Shown here: in pieces, positions 27,090 through 38,417 of the stretch
Position numbering within the stretch: position 1 is the stretch's first letter
Layout: each line of letters opens with the position of its first letter
Source of the DNA: Allodiplogaster sudhausi
Lineage: Eukaryota; Nematoda; Chromadorea; Rhabditida; Diplogasteridae
Reading direction: 5' to 3'
Length of the DNA stretch: 64,000 nucleotides
Assembly (NCBI GenBank): GCA_945643635.1
Contig: CALZFC010000097.1
Span: 597,501-661,500 of the forward strand
The notes under the pieces: generated by a model
The model's input: the letters and a program-made list of their open reading frames with translations, nothing else
Told to the model about the DNA's origin: nothing
Databases searched by the model: none
Translations under genes and position numbers: made by a program

Positions 27090-27882
27090 AAGAGAAATAG
27101 TGAGAAAGAAAAATAGTAAGAAAAAAAGTAGGAAAAAAGGAACTGTGAACTCCCGGGTGGCGCATCTCTGCGGGGCTCCCTCTCTTCTTCTGACCATGAG
27201 TTGGCATCGAAAGGCCAAGTAGAGAGTTGCGTAAACGAAGAGTGAAGGCGAGTTGGCAACTTCTTTCTTTCTTTCTTCTCTCTTTCATCCTTTACCCAAC
27301 ACCACTGCCATGTATTATGAGTCTCCTCTCAAGTTATTGACTACTGAATTTACTGCATTTCAATTTATAACAATCGTAACGCTTTTCATCATTTAACTTA
27401 TGTACATAGTTGTGTGATGTTGCAAAAATAAATAATGATCATAGTTGTTTCGTGGCTTGCCTACACATAAAGAGAGAGAGAGCGAGTGAGAGAGAGAGAG
27501 AGAGAGAGAAAGAGCGAGTGAGAGAGAGAGAAAGAGCGAGAGTAAGAGAGAGAGAGAGAAAGAGAGAGAGAGAGGAAAAGAAATGACGACGAGTGCAGCT
27601 GCATTAAACCTTCGCAATTTTTACATTGGAATTCAATGTATTCTTTGCTTCACTTGAATGGCTATAGAAATTCAGAAAAGTTACGAGAGCCTGAAGAATT
27701 CCAGAGCACATTTACATTTCTTTAACCGGCATTATTTAATCTTATTCATCTATAAATATGTTGTTTTCGCCGTTTACATGCGAGCCCGAAAGGAGGTTCA
27801 AGCGTGAATGTGGAGAGAGTTCGGTTAGGGGCAGACGCGACTTGGCAATTCCCAAGTGATGCACTTGACTGGTGCGCGACCG

Positions 27883-27924
<42 letters not shown>

Positions 27925-28549
27925 AGGAGTGATAGGAGAGAGAGATGAAGAGAAAGAGAAGAAAGAGGGAGGTGACGTGAGGAATGACTGAGAGGGACAG
28001 AGAGATAGCGAAAAGCAAAAGAAGAGAGATGGCTGTAAGGGTTGCGGATATGGTTCAAAGGCAAAGGAAGAGAAAAAAACTTGGTTCATTTTTTAAAGGC
28101 AAAAAATAGTTATAAAGTGAAAGAGAGAAGAGTACGAGAGTGGCAGAGCAGTCGGCTTTAAAAAGGAGAAAGTTAAGGGAGTAGAATAAGATGAGAGAGG
28201 ACGAGAGAGAAACAGAGAGAGAGCGAGAGTGGGAGAGAGAGATAAAGAGAACGAGAGCGAGAAAGCTGGAAGCGCGATGCATGGCAGGATAAGAAGCTGT
28301 CACTTATATTCCTATGAATTGCGCCTCTTGAAAGGGCGACACTTTGTTTTTCTTTTTGTGGTTGGAGAGAAATTTTTATGGCCGCTTACTGTCCTTTATC
28401 GAACTGTATTCATGCCGCAATAATTTTTTTTGAAGATATATACATAAATACAAATATGTTAAACTTAAAGTCTCCCAATTTGAATGCTTCTAGGACGTAC
28501 GAGATCATGAAACTTCGGCGCACTCCACAACGAGAATGAAGAAGCGGCT
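24798..28549. other. Repeat-rich region with no secure gene
   Basis: Dominated by GA/CT tracts (24822-24978, 25425-25620, 25795-26100, 26240-26390, 27010-27120, 27470-27580, 27880-28010, 28110-28260). A few GC-richer non-repetitive patches (26135-26239, 26410-26610, 27130-27265, 27780-27880) look exon-like, but I could not link them into a recognisable protein. TATA-like palindromes such as ACATATGT occur near 24594 and 25138. Confidence 0.5.
25712..26239 (-). CDS. Candidate two-exon minus-strand gene end, unidentified
   Basis: Exon 26135-26239 on the minus strand (from an ATG) encodes a basic peptide ending RRLATTDGEM and is followed by a consensus donor GTAAGT. After an intron of GA/CT repeats, a canonical acceptor precedes exon 25712-25770, which continues in phase as RKIIKDRVRSLVVMLQSS and a TAG stop. 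The join is in frame and the splice sites are good, but the product is only about 53 residues and matches no family I recognise. It may be the C-terminal end of a longer gene whose upstream exons (perhaps near 27130-27265) I cannot confirm. Confidence 0.22.
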
Positions 28550-30764
28550 ATGACAGCAACACTCTGGACGCACCTTTTGCTCTTTATCGCAGGTTAGCGT
28601 GCCAGAAGCCTCTCGCTCTACCTCGTTCTCTTCTCTCCGTCTCTCTCTCCCTCCCTCGTTCCATCTCGCTCTCTCTTCTCTCTCCATCTGCTCTCTCTCC
28701 ACTCTCTCTCTCTTTCTCTCTCTCCCTCTCGCTCTCTCCCTCCCCTTCCTTTACTCTCTCCCACTCTCAATTGCAGTTTCCTGCCTGGCCACATCTAGAA
28801 GATCTTATGCACCGCCTCCTCTTCATCCCTCCAACACGACGTGCCCATGCGATGAAGCGAATCTGAAACCGTGCACAGTGACGGCGCTTCTCACACCGGT
28901 TCTCTTTCTCTCTCCGTCTCTCACCACTTGCCTCTTCATGCCTCTTTCTATCTCTCAGATTCTTTGCCTCTCTCTCACCTCTTTGTCTCTCTCTCCCTCC
29001 TCTCTCATACTCTCCCCGTTGTTTCAGGTTCATCAACGTCGCATACGAAGTCGCAGCGAGAAGCTCCTTGAGCTTGAGCTCCGTCTCCGAATCAACGATG
29101 GTAAGGTCATTAATAATATCCTTTCAAAGGTTTAATATTATTAAGAGTTATTTCAACGAATATAAGATGTAATGATATCCGTTGAACTTTGGGGCAAAAA
29201 CTTCTAGATTAGCTGATAAGTACTTTAATCAGCAGAAAACAGAGACTCTGCAACACGTAAACAGTTGAATATTGTAGATAGTTGAATGTTGGCCTCGAAA
29301 AGGAAGTCGAAAAAAAGAATAATTATTTTCCAGCCTCACTGGACGCATCGGCCATCGTGCTGCCTCGCGCCTTCCCCGTCGCCGGCTACCGTATCCTGGA
29401 CGCGAGCAACCACAGCACACTTGGATACGGTACCTTTGGGCTGGATGGTGGCGGCTACGCTAGCCATGAAGAAGAGCTCGAGCTGCCACATCGCATCGCA
29501 AATCTATCGCATCGTCATCGACTCGTGAGCGTGTTTCTTTTTTATTATTATTAGTTAGTTTTTTAAAGCAAAATTCACTCTAGTTTGTTTTAGCGTACAT
29601 TATTATTATTTATGGACTGAAGTAGCATAATAATCTTTTGATGACAGCGCCGAAAGCGTCTTCCTGTAATGCCGCTGCTGCTCTGGCTGTCCGCGCACGA
29701 TCTCGAGAATGTCACGAGAGTTACCATAGAGGTAGTTCCTCATTCTTTGTCTCTCTCTCTCTTTCTCTCTCTCTCCATCTTTCGTTCTCTTTCTCTCTCT
29801 CGATCTCTCTCTCTCTCTCGATCTCTCTCTCTCTCTCTCCATCTTTCGTTCTCTTTCTCTCTCTCTCTCCATCTCTCATTCTCTCTGTCTCTCAAATCAG
29901 AAAAAGATAAGTGTCCTTGAGGTGTCATCCGTCGGCTACGCCGGCTGCGCCTCTCCCATGCTCATTCGTCCGGTGGCGCGTGTAAGCGTGCGACTAGGCG
30001 CACGGCGCGACTCGCAGACAGGCAGCAATGAGCTTGAGCATGCTATGACGTCATCAGGTATCATCTACTTTTCTTCGTCTTCTTTTAACTTGCAGTTATT
30101 TTGATTGACCATTTATGATTCGCTTTTTGACAAAAAAAAAAGAATTTTAAAATTCTTATTCATTTGTACACCCATCTCGCTCTATCTCACTGTTACTTCT
30201 GAGAGTTTATAAATGTAGCCGCAACATTTGTATTTAGTGAACGTGACCAGTACCGCCAATGACGCCAATGATGCCCCTGCGAATCGTACGTCATCTACAC
30301 TCGATGACGTCTTCATCGGACGCGACAAGTCGTCACGAACCGCGACGCGTCTGCCGCCAGGCGTACGGTGCGACTCGCGACTCACCGCTCACTCGAGCCA
30401 TCTGGTGCACGCGGACAGCGAGGGTGTCGTGGACGTCAAGTTCATTGTAAGAAGAACGATTATATAAATTATGATGATTTGAAATTCCCGCCATTTCCTC
30501 GAAATAATTTTTTTCTCGGGAAATTCTTCAGCTGAACCCACCGGCAATCGCATTCGGCGCGGGCGCCGACGCCTTGACACTTTTGTACGGCCGATGCGAC
30601 GGCTGCGATGACGACTGTCAACTCAGCCTGGTCGATGCCGATTCGTTCAGGTGGGAAACTAATCGAGACTGTCATGAGAGAGAGAGAGAAGAATGAGAAT
30701 GAGAGTGAGACAGAGAGGAAGAAGGAGAAGGAGAAGGAGAGAGGGTGAGCGAGAGAAGAGAGAC

Positions 30765-30801
<37 letters not shown>

Positions 30802-31932
30802 AAGAGCAAGTGAGTTTGGCAACAAAGGAGATAACTTTTTCAGATTCTGCGCCAAGCCCGAACGCAACCGACACGAGCACGATTGCAAGGTGACTACTTC
30901 CTTATACTGCTCCAATCTACATATGTATTTTTCCTATAATTTAATGATGTTGTAATAATTGAATTATTAAGTACTCTTATATTGATTTAAAATAAATTAA
31001 ACTCTAAATTGTTTGCCCTATTCACTCGCAGAAGACGGACGACTACGTGCTAATTCGGATGTCGACGTCTCGACACGCCGAGTGCATGGCACTCGCACTC
31101 TGCGTCTTTCCGGCAGAGGTGCTCTTTTTCTCTCTTTCTTTTTCTCTCTTTCTTTTCTCTCTTTCTTTTTCTCTCTTTCTTTTCTCTCTTTCTTTCTCTT
31201 TCTTTCTTTCTCTTTCTTTTCTTCTTCTTTTTCTACTTCCCTTTCTTGCATCTCTTCTCGCATTATTATTTCAGTTTTTCTTCCCCTTCTTCTTACATCT
31301 GAATTTTGTTTTAATTTATTAAAAAAATTTATTCCATAGAAAGAGAACGAGCTCGACGGCTCGCTTCTCCTCGGCGGACTCAGCGTGCCGGCCGGCAAGT
31401 TGATTGGTGTGAAAGATTTTCATTGTTCATATCACTCACGTTGCGCACACATCGTTTATTTCAAACATTATTTTAAAAATTAAAGTACATATATTTATTT
31501 TAAGTTATTCAAATTAATGTTGACATCTTCTGTTGATTCTCGGAGTTACGATTGTGAACAGATAAAAGGAAAATATTATGGTTCAAAAAAAGCCTAATTT
31601 TAACCAATTCTCAATTTCTAAAATGACCGATTCTCAATTTCTTTTAAAAAAAAAGATTGATCGAGCAGCCCTGGATGGCCGCGCACTCCGCCGTTCCCGA
31701 GTGCGACTTGTCATCGGCTACGGCCTCGTCGTGTCCGCCGCGGCCATCGCCGCCTTCTTCGCCGTCGTCTCGCGCTGCCGACGAAGGCGCGGGCCATCGG
31801 ACGCACTCGTTTCCGCGTCACTTGAAGCGATCAGGTTGAGGAGAGAGAGAGATGGTTGAAAGAGTAGAAAGCTTGAGAGAGGCAGAGTAAGAGAGAGCGA
31901 GATCGTATGAAAAGGTGGAGAGTTTGAGAGAA

Positions 31933-31975
<43 letters not shown>

Positions 31976-32220
31976 CACTTTCAGAGATCGTTTCGAGGTT
32001 ACCGAATGCGACGTTCAAGTCTGCAGCGAAAAGGTGCTCAGCAGAAGTGATCACGCGACCGTCTTCCTCGGTATAGAATTATCCTTTTTTGTGTTACCGT
32101 AACCCTATCGAGCTTCGCACTCCAGGACTTCTCGCAACGACTGAATGCTCGACTCATGAGAAACCACAGTCACAGTTTGGGATGTATCGGAAGGTCGCCG
32201 TCAAAGTGCTCCATAAGGTG

Positions 32221-32269
<49 letters not shown>

Positions 32270-32828
32270 AGAGGAAGATGGGAAGAGTCGAGGCGAGAGA
32301 GAAGGTGCGAGAGAAATAGAAAGTGATAGAGTAGGAGGAGAGAGAGCGAGTAGAAAGAGAGAGAACGAGAGCGAAAGGAATGCTAGACAGAGAGCTGTCC
32401 AGGACTCTGGCGAGAATCACTGGCGTCGCTTCATGTACCAAGGCCGCGTGCACAAAGTACTCAATGGCCATCCACACGTCGTGCAGCTTCTAGGTAGACT
32501 CGGCAATTAATGTCATTTTACAATTTAACAAAAAAAAAACAAATAATTATTACATATTAAATTAAGTAAATATAAACTAGTAATTATATTTTTACAGTAT
32601 GAAAATAAATGTCTTCCAATTTCAGGCCATCCTCGAGTGCGAAAATTACTTGAATGTATTCGAAAACAAGAATAAAACAAAGTTTGAGTATGGAGAAAAA
32701 CGCTAATATTGTCAGGCATGATTTCATTGACGACTCCCGCCTGCCTCATCTTCCAGTACTACCCGTGCGGCGATCTACTCTCTTATCTGCGTGATAGAGG
32801 AGGATACATGAAACGAGTAAGGGAAAAC

Positions 32829-32860
<32 letters not shown>

Positions 32861-33344
32861 CTAGAGTATATGGAGAAAAGCAGAAGACTTAAGACTTACA
32901 TATTTTCAAGCTTTTAAATGCCATTTTTAATGTTACTAACCATAAATTTGTAAAATAGCTTCGTTCGCTCGGAATCGACATCGAGAACTGTTCGGCCGTA
33001 GACATGGACTTCTTTGTTGCCACGGCCGATCTATACAGATGGGCGGACGACATCGCATCTGGAATGGTTAGAAAGAGAGAGAGAGAGAGAGAGAGAGAAC
33101 GAGAGAGAGAGAAAGAGAGATATAGAGAGAGGTAGAGTGGGCGAGAGAAAGAATTCGAGCGTGTGAGATGCTACGAAAAAAGGAGCAATATTTATCGCGA
33201 GGTGGAAAAAGAGGGTTAAGCCTACAATTCCCATTACGCTGGCCTCTCTCAATCCCCTTTCTCTCACTCTTTCTCTCCCTCTCCCACTCTCCCTCCATCT
33301 CTCTCTCTCTCCATCTCTCTCTCTCTCTCTTTCTCTCTCTCCTT

Positions 33345-33383
<39 letters not shown>

Positions 33384-34292
33384 GACTTTCTCTCCTCCTT
33401 CGGCCTCGTCCACCGTAACCTGTGTGCCTCAAACGTGCTCCTTGACGACCATCGTTCTGCGCGAATCGGTGACTTTGCCTCGACGCGTCCTCTCTTCAGC
33501 TGGACGACCAGAGCGCCGCTTAACGGTTTTCTTTTCCGCCAATCAATTAATATAGATTAATTGGCCGTTTACACCAGTCCATATTAAAAGAAACGTTTTA
33601 TACAACTGTTATGTAGGCTATGTTTCAAGACAGAATGGGCTCTTGCAAAAATCGATTCAATTGAGGTAATTGCGTAAAAAAAACTATTTAATTATTCAAT
33701 TAAGAACACTAAAAGTAATGAAGTAATCTAAAAAAAACAGATGACCACCAAGCGTCGTCGCTCGCGGCCAAGTGGATGGCGCCCGAGTCGCTGCGCAGCC
33801 AAATTTTCACGACGGCCTCTGACGTGTACGATAAAAAATTTAATTAATTTTTTTTTTGAAAATTAGTGGTAATTAAGGCAATTAATTAAATAGAGCAGTT
33901 GATGAAACAAGAAGGTGATAAGAGGAAAGTTAAAGGAGAAAAAAAACGATGCTATTAGTTATCTAGCACGGGACACACTCATCTTTGACATCGGAGAGAC
34001 AGCGAGAAAGAAAGAAAAATTAATCAAATACTACTCTGAAACTGTCCACTTTTAACGATTATCTCAAAATATAGTACCTAATCATTAATCGCCTTGATCA
34101 GGGGAAAAGGCGCGAATTCAAATGTGAGTTTTTGTCTCCTTCTAAGATGGTCATACGGCGTGCTGCTCTTCGAGTTGTGGACACTCGGCGCGCCGCCGTA
34201 CGCCGCCATTCACGCCTCGCTCATGCACGCCTTTCTGCTCAAGGGAAATCGCCTGCCGCGACCAGCGCAGTGCTCCGGCCAACTGTTAGTCG

Positions 34293-34338
<46 letters not shown>

Positions 34339-35016
34339 TTCTTTCTATCTCCGTCTCTCCGACTCTCTCTCTCTTCTTCTTCTTCTGGTTCTTCTCACTC
34401 TCTTTCTTTCTAGCTAGCTTTTTTTATCTCGTTCTCTCTTTTATCTCGCTCTCTCGGTCTCTCTCTCTCTCTCTTAGTGGGAGGAGGTAGAGAGGGGAAA
34501 AGATGGAGCAAGATGCCTAGAAAGTAGATGGCATAATAAACTAGACACGATTTCCAGATACTCTGTGATGAACGCCACCTGGCGTTTCCATCCTTCCAGC
34601 CGGCCCTCTTTCTCGCAACTCCGCGAAGCCCTCCAAGCACTCGCGAGAGAAGACGCTGAAGACCCGGCTACGCCATTTTTCGTTCAGGTATTTCTTTTAT
34701 TATTTTAATTTATTTTTTGTCTTTTCAAATTTGTCTATTATTTTGGCGGGCAAAAGTATTCTTTTTTTCCTTTCGGATCAGATTTTTATTTTTTAGCATA
34801 TACAATACTCTTGTAAATAAATAAACTTACAAAATAAATTTAATTTTTATATTAAATTTTAGTTTCTAATTCAATTGCCAGCTCGACGACACAATTGACG
34901 CGGGCGACACGCAAGATTCGGTCTCTTCGCAGAATCTCTCCGTCATCCCGGAGGAGCAGACGATTCCTCCTTATCAGGGAAGCACACCACACGAATGGAG
35001 TCATGTCTTTGTTTGA
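28550..35016 (+). CDS. Receptor tyrosine kinase-like protein, probable pseudokinase (22 exons, 832 residues)
   Basis: Type I membrane protein. Exons: 28550-28592, 28777-28898, 29028-29100, 29334-29524, 29648-29731, 29901-30057, 30238-30446, 30532-30650, 30844-30889, 31032-31118, 31340-31408, 31656-31834, 31985-32070, 32126-32217, 32391-32493, 32716-32816, 32959-33066, 33384-33525, 33741-33825, 34147-34284, 34558-34687, 34882-35016; every phase agrees. Residues 1-18 are a signal peptide (MTATLWTHLLLFIA). The ectodomain to about 415 has cysteine pairs and no named domain. A transmembrane segment (LVIGYGLVVSAAAIAAFFAV, about 418-438) and an RCRRRR stop-transfer follow. The kinase region keeps VAVK (Lys about 515), HVVQLLG, the APE loop (KWMAPESL) and DVWSYGVLLFELWTLGAPPY. 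It has HRN instead of HRD, DFA instead of DFG, no glycines in the Gly-loop (SRSDHATVFLG) and no clear alpha-C Glu. Inference: signalling by scaffolding or dimerisation. Confidence 0.85.
34105..34146 (+). repeat. Shared intron-end repeat supplying a 3' splice site (copy A)
   Basis: A ~40-bp sequence (AAAAGGCGCGAATTCAAATG followed by TGAGTTTTTGTCTCCTTCTAAG) ends exactly at the acceptor of receptor exon 20. Nearly the same sequence occupies the acceptor of exon 3 of the ankyrin-GH20 gene at 47939-47980. A small hairpin, CGCCTT pairing with AAGGCG, lies at its left side. Confidence 0.75.
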
Positions 35017-35442
35017 GCATGCCTCTTGTAGAGGTGGCACTGACGAAAGTGTATTTTTGATAATTTATAATAAGATATGTAATTTGTTATATTCCAGTTA
35101 ATTGTCTGTGTGATTCGAGTTTACAATTGATTTATGCATAAAAGTATGGCATCTGATGTGAGCGGAGTTTAAAGTTGATATGCACTTAATATGCAAGACG
35201 ATCTGGGCCAGAAGAAAAAAAAACAAGAAGAATGATAGGCATGAACTAATCGTAAGAGTGAGCTAGAAGAGAGAAAGGAAATAGAGAGAGACAAAGAAAG
35301 GGAAAGAGAGAAAGAGAGAGAGAGAGGAGAGGCGCGAGAGAGAGCGAGAGAGAGAGAGAGAGACAGAGAAAGAGAAAGAGAGGGAGAGAGAGAGAGAGAG
35401 GAGAGAGAGGGAGAGAGAGCGAGAAAGAGACATAGAGAACTG
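35017..35442. other. Short convergent intergenic gap
   Basis: The receptor gene (+) and the actin protease gene (-) end towards each other here. The gap holds a GA tract (about 35265-35430) and no gene. Confidence 0.6.
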
Positions 35443-36002
35443 TCACAACTGCCTCCTGAGCACTACAATCTTATCCCTGAGTCCGCCGAGTGTCTCATCC
35501 TTGATGACGAAGTCGCCGTTGCGCGTCAGCTCAGGCGACGCCTCGTGCAGCTGTGCGTTGCTCGCACGCAACGCGTCCGCTTCCCACACACCGAGATGCC
35601 TTATTAATTAGTTAGTTAATTAAGTATTTAATTAATTAACTAATTAATTAATTAATTAATCAATTAATCAATTAATTAATCAACTAGTTAATTTATTTAT
35701 TATACAATAATAATATCCTGAGGAAGGTTTGACTGTAGAAATTTTTTTGTTGTTGCAAAAACACACCTCGCTCAGGATCACCTGCACTTTCTTTCCGAAT
35801 AAAACAAAATAAGTAGCGAAAAATTTCTGAAAAAAGAAGTTATAATGCTCTTTAATATTTTAAATTATTCTCCTGACTTGCTCTTGCCGTGATAGGCGAG
35901 CACAAAGATGCGTGCGCTGTCAACATCGTCGAGGTTGATGTCGACGGAAAGCGACGCTAGCTCGCCGCCTGCCCGGTCGTCAACCACCACCGCGCCGGCC
36001 TG

Positions 36003-36048
<46 letters not shown>

Positions 36049-36938
36049 GAGAGAAAGAGAGACAGGGAGACTGACAATAGAAGGGCAAACAGGTAGAGAG
36101 GTAATCAGAAAGGCAGAGGGAGAGAAGAGAGACATGCAGACTGACAGAGAAACAAATGTTGCAAAATGTCATTCCGATGCGGGGAATCGAACCCCGGCCT
36201 TGCATGTGAGAGACGCAAATCATAACCACTAGACTACATCGGACTGTTTGTAAGAGAATGCTTTGCGAATGATGATACGGAAGAGATTGCAAGAAATCAC
36301 TGGTTCCTTCTCTTTTTCTTTCTAATACTTGGTTAGGGCCCAGGCCTTTAATCACCTTGGGAGAGAGGAGAGAGAAAGAGAGTGGGGGAGGGGGGAGAGA
36401 TAAGGGAGAGAGAGAGATAGAAAGAGGGAGAGAGAGAGATAGAAAGAGGGAGAGAGAGAGATAGAAAGAGGGAGAGAGAGAGATAGAAAGAGGGAGAGAG
36501 AGAGATAGAAAGAGGGAGAGAGAGAGATAGAAAGAGGGAGAGAGAGAGATAGAAAGAGGGAGAGAGAGATAGAAAGAGGGAGAGAGAGATAGAAAGAGGG
36601 AGAGAGAGAGATAGAAAGAGGGAGAGAGAGAGATAGAAAGAGGGAGAGAGAGAGATAGAAAGAGGGAGAGAGAGAGATAGAAAGAGGGAGAGAGAGAGAT
36701 AGAAAGAGGGAGAGAGAGAGAGAGAATAGATGTAACTCTGACAATGATTGCCCAGTGTGCGGCGTGGCCATTTCTCTGCGCCGGCTCATTGTTCTTGTCC
36801 GAGTCGTAGGGCACGAGGATGGCAGAGCCGGAGGTCACTTCAGTCAGCAGGGAGAGAGAAGAGGGGAAGGCGGTCACGGAGGCAGAGAGTGACGAAGCCG
36901 CGGCAGAGACCGCGAGGGCGGCCAGATCTTCCGCTGGA

Positions 36939-36969
<31 letters not shown>

Positions 36970-37439
36970 GAGAGAGGAGAGAGAGACAGAGAGAGAGGAG
37001 AGAGAGACAGAGAGAGAGGAGAGAGAGACAGAGAGGAGAGAGACAGTGGAGAGAGAGAGACAGAGGTAGAGAGAGAGAGAGAGCGATAGAGAGAATAGAG
37101 ATAGAGCGGGGGGAGGATGAGAGAGCGAGTTGAAACAGAGCATATCTAGTTAAAAATAAATATGGAAATGTGATAGTGTGTGGTAGACAGAGAAACACAA
37201 TGAAAACGAGAGTTCCGGAAAGAAACGCAGGAAAGCATAAATTTGGACTAAGACATGAAATACAAGCGAAAATTGAGGGAATTCAAAAAGGAAATAAGTA
37301 ATTTTACCTGAGAACATCTCGCCTTGCTTGCTGAAGCCAGCGGCGCGCGCTCTCTCAAGGAGGGCGGCGGCAGAGAAGTCGCCGAAGCCGAGGTAGCTCA
37401 GGGCCATCGACGTGGCCACCAGACCACATCTGAGAGAGA

Positions 37440-37517
<78 letters not shown>

Positions 37518-37648
37518 AGAAAGGAGAGAAAGCGAAGTAGAAGGGAGAGAGATATAGAGAGAGAGTGAGAGAGAGAAAAGAGATTGCGATAGATTGTAAG
37601 TGAGGGAGAAACGAGAGAGTGTGAGATGGAGAGGAGAGAGTGAGAAGA

Positions 37649-37693
<45 letters not shown>

Positions 37694-37863
37694 ACAGAGA
37701 AAGAAGCTGACTGTGGTCCATTCTGCTGGATCGGCTTGACATCAAGAAGAGCGACGAATGCGCCAGGGATTCTCTCTTCTCCCTCTCCACTCTCTTCCTT
37801 GAAACGCTCTCTCACCTGCTGCAGCCGACCGAGTTCGAGTGGCGACAGACGGAATGAGATCAT
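35443..37863 (-). CDS. ACTMAP: Actin maturation protease, ACTMAP/C19orf54 family (5 exons, 247 residues)
   Basis: Cysteine protease-like aminopeptidase that trims the acetylated N-terminal Cys/Met residue of immature actin. Minus-strand exons: 37712-37863 (ATG 37863), 37308-37429, 36743-36933, 35878-35999, 35443-35599; phases agree and the total is 744 nt. Key features: NGPQCGLVATSMALSYL with the predicted nucleophile Cys; ILVPYDSDKNNEPAQRNGHAAHWAII, matching the PYD...EP..R.GH.AHW block with the predicted catalytic His; the GKS motif (YHGKSK) leading into GVWEADALRASNAQL; and a C-terminal GGLRDKIVVL. Human members are longer at the N-terminus, so this is a compact version. Introns carry CT (sense) microsatellites; the intron 35999/36743 contains a minisatellite and a tRNA gene. 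The family match is strong and collinear. Confidence 0.87.
36172..36243 (-). tRNA. tRNA-Glu (anticodon CTC)
   Basis: Minus strand, 72 nt including the discriminator A. The acceptor stem TCCGATG pairs perfectly with CATCGGA. The D arm is GTCTAGTGGTTATGAT (A box), the anticodon stem TGCGT/ATGCA has one G-U pair around loop CTCTCAC with anticodon CTC, and the T arm is GGGGTTCGATTCCCC (B box). No intron. It lies within an intron of the actin protease gene and in the same orientation. Confidence 0.9.
36409..36725. repeat. 20-bp minisatellite, about 15-16 copies
   Basis: Unit GAGAGAGAGATAGAAAGAGG, with two 18-bp variant copies in the middle (about 36560-36600). Located in an actin protease intron. 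The 413-residue Ser/Leu open frame read across it on the minus strand is an artefact of the repeat. Confidence 0.9.
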
Positions 37864-38417
37864 TCTGTAAAATCATTTTATTCATATTCAAATTTCGCGC
37901 TAGTTCTTTGCATGTAAAACATATCATCACCAATTGAACACTGAAAACACAGCGACCCACATCACTACTTATTGTTAAAATCTTTCATTTCAGACAGTCG
38001 CCGGAACGAGAGTACAAATTAGAGATATTAATTCATTCGGAGCTGAAGAGTAACGAATTGGTATCTATTTAAGAAGATATTTAAGAAGAAAACCACAGGA
38101 AAACTGATCGTGTTGTAAAAATGAGGCTCAGAAACAAAATCTGATCCGTTAAACACAAATTACAAATATTAAGAAAAGTGTGATGTGCATGCGTAGTGAT
38201 CTCACTACTCATAAGTAGTTTCCTTCATATTTCTAAAAACCTGTTGTATCTTGCCAAGTTGTGCGTTTGCCTTGACGCGTTTAGTTATTGTTTTAGTCAA
38301 TTAAATGCCAGCCATATATATTTGTTTGAATGCCGTATGAAAATGTCTGTGATTTGTCCTCGAATTGTTAGCGCTGCTTTTGTTGATGTCGCCATGAGTT
38401 TGTTCTGTTCATTTAGA
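37864..38417. promoter_or_regulatory. Divergent intergenic region, actin protease / mL49
   Basis: The two genes point away from one another and share this ~550-bp AT-rich stretch, which must contain both promoters. No clear TATA box or other motif can be singled out. A sequence CATTTAG ends two bases before the mL49 ATG and could be a trans-splice acceptor. Confidence 0.4.

Noticed and set aside
35773..35832. Extra exon of the actin protease (KKVQVILSE-like frame)
   Set aside because: It does not fit the phase left by exon 4, while direct joining of 35878-35999 to 35443-35599 restores the conserved GKSK..GVWEAD segment in frame.
35957..37198. 413-residue minus-strand open frame rich in Ser and Leu, and dozens of similar ones elsewhere
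   Set aside because: They are translations of (CT)n/(GA)n repeats. Where they overlap real exons the exons are short and bounded by splice sites.
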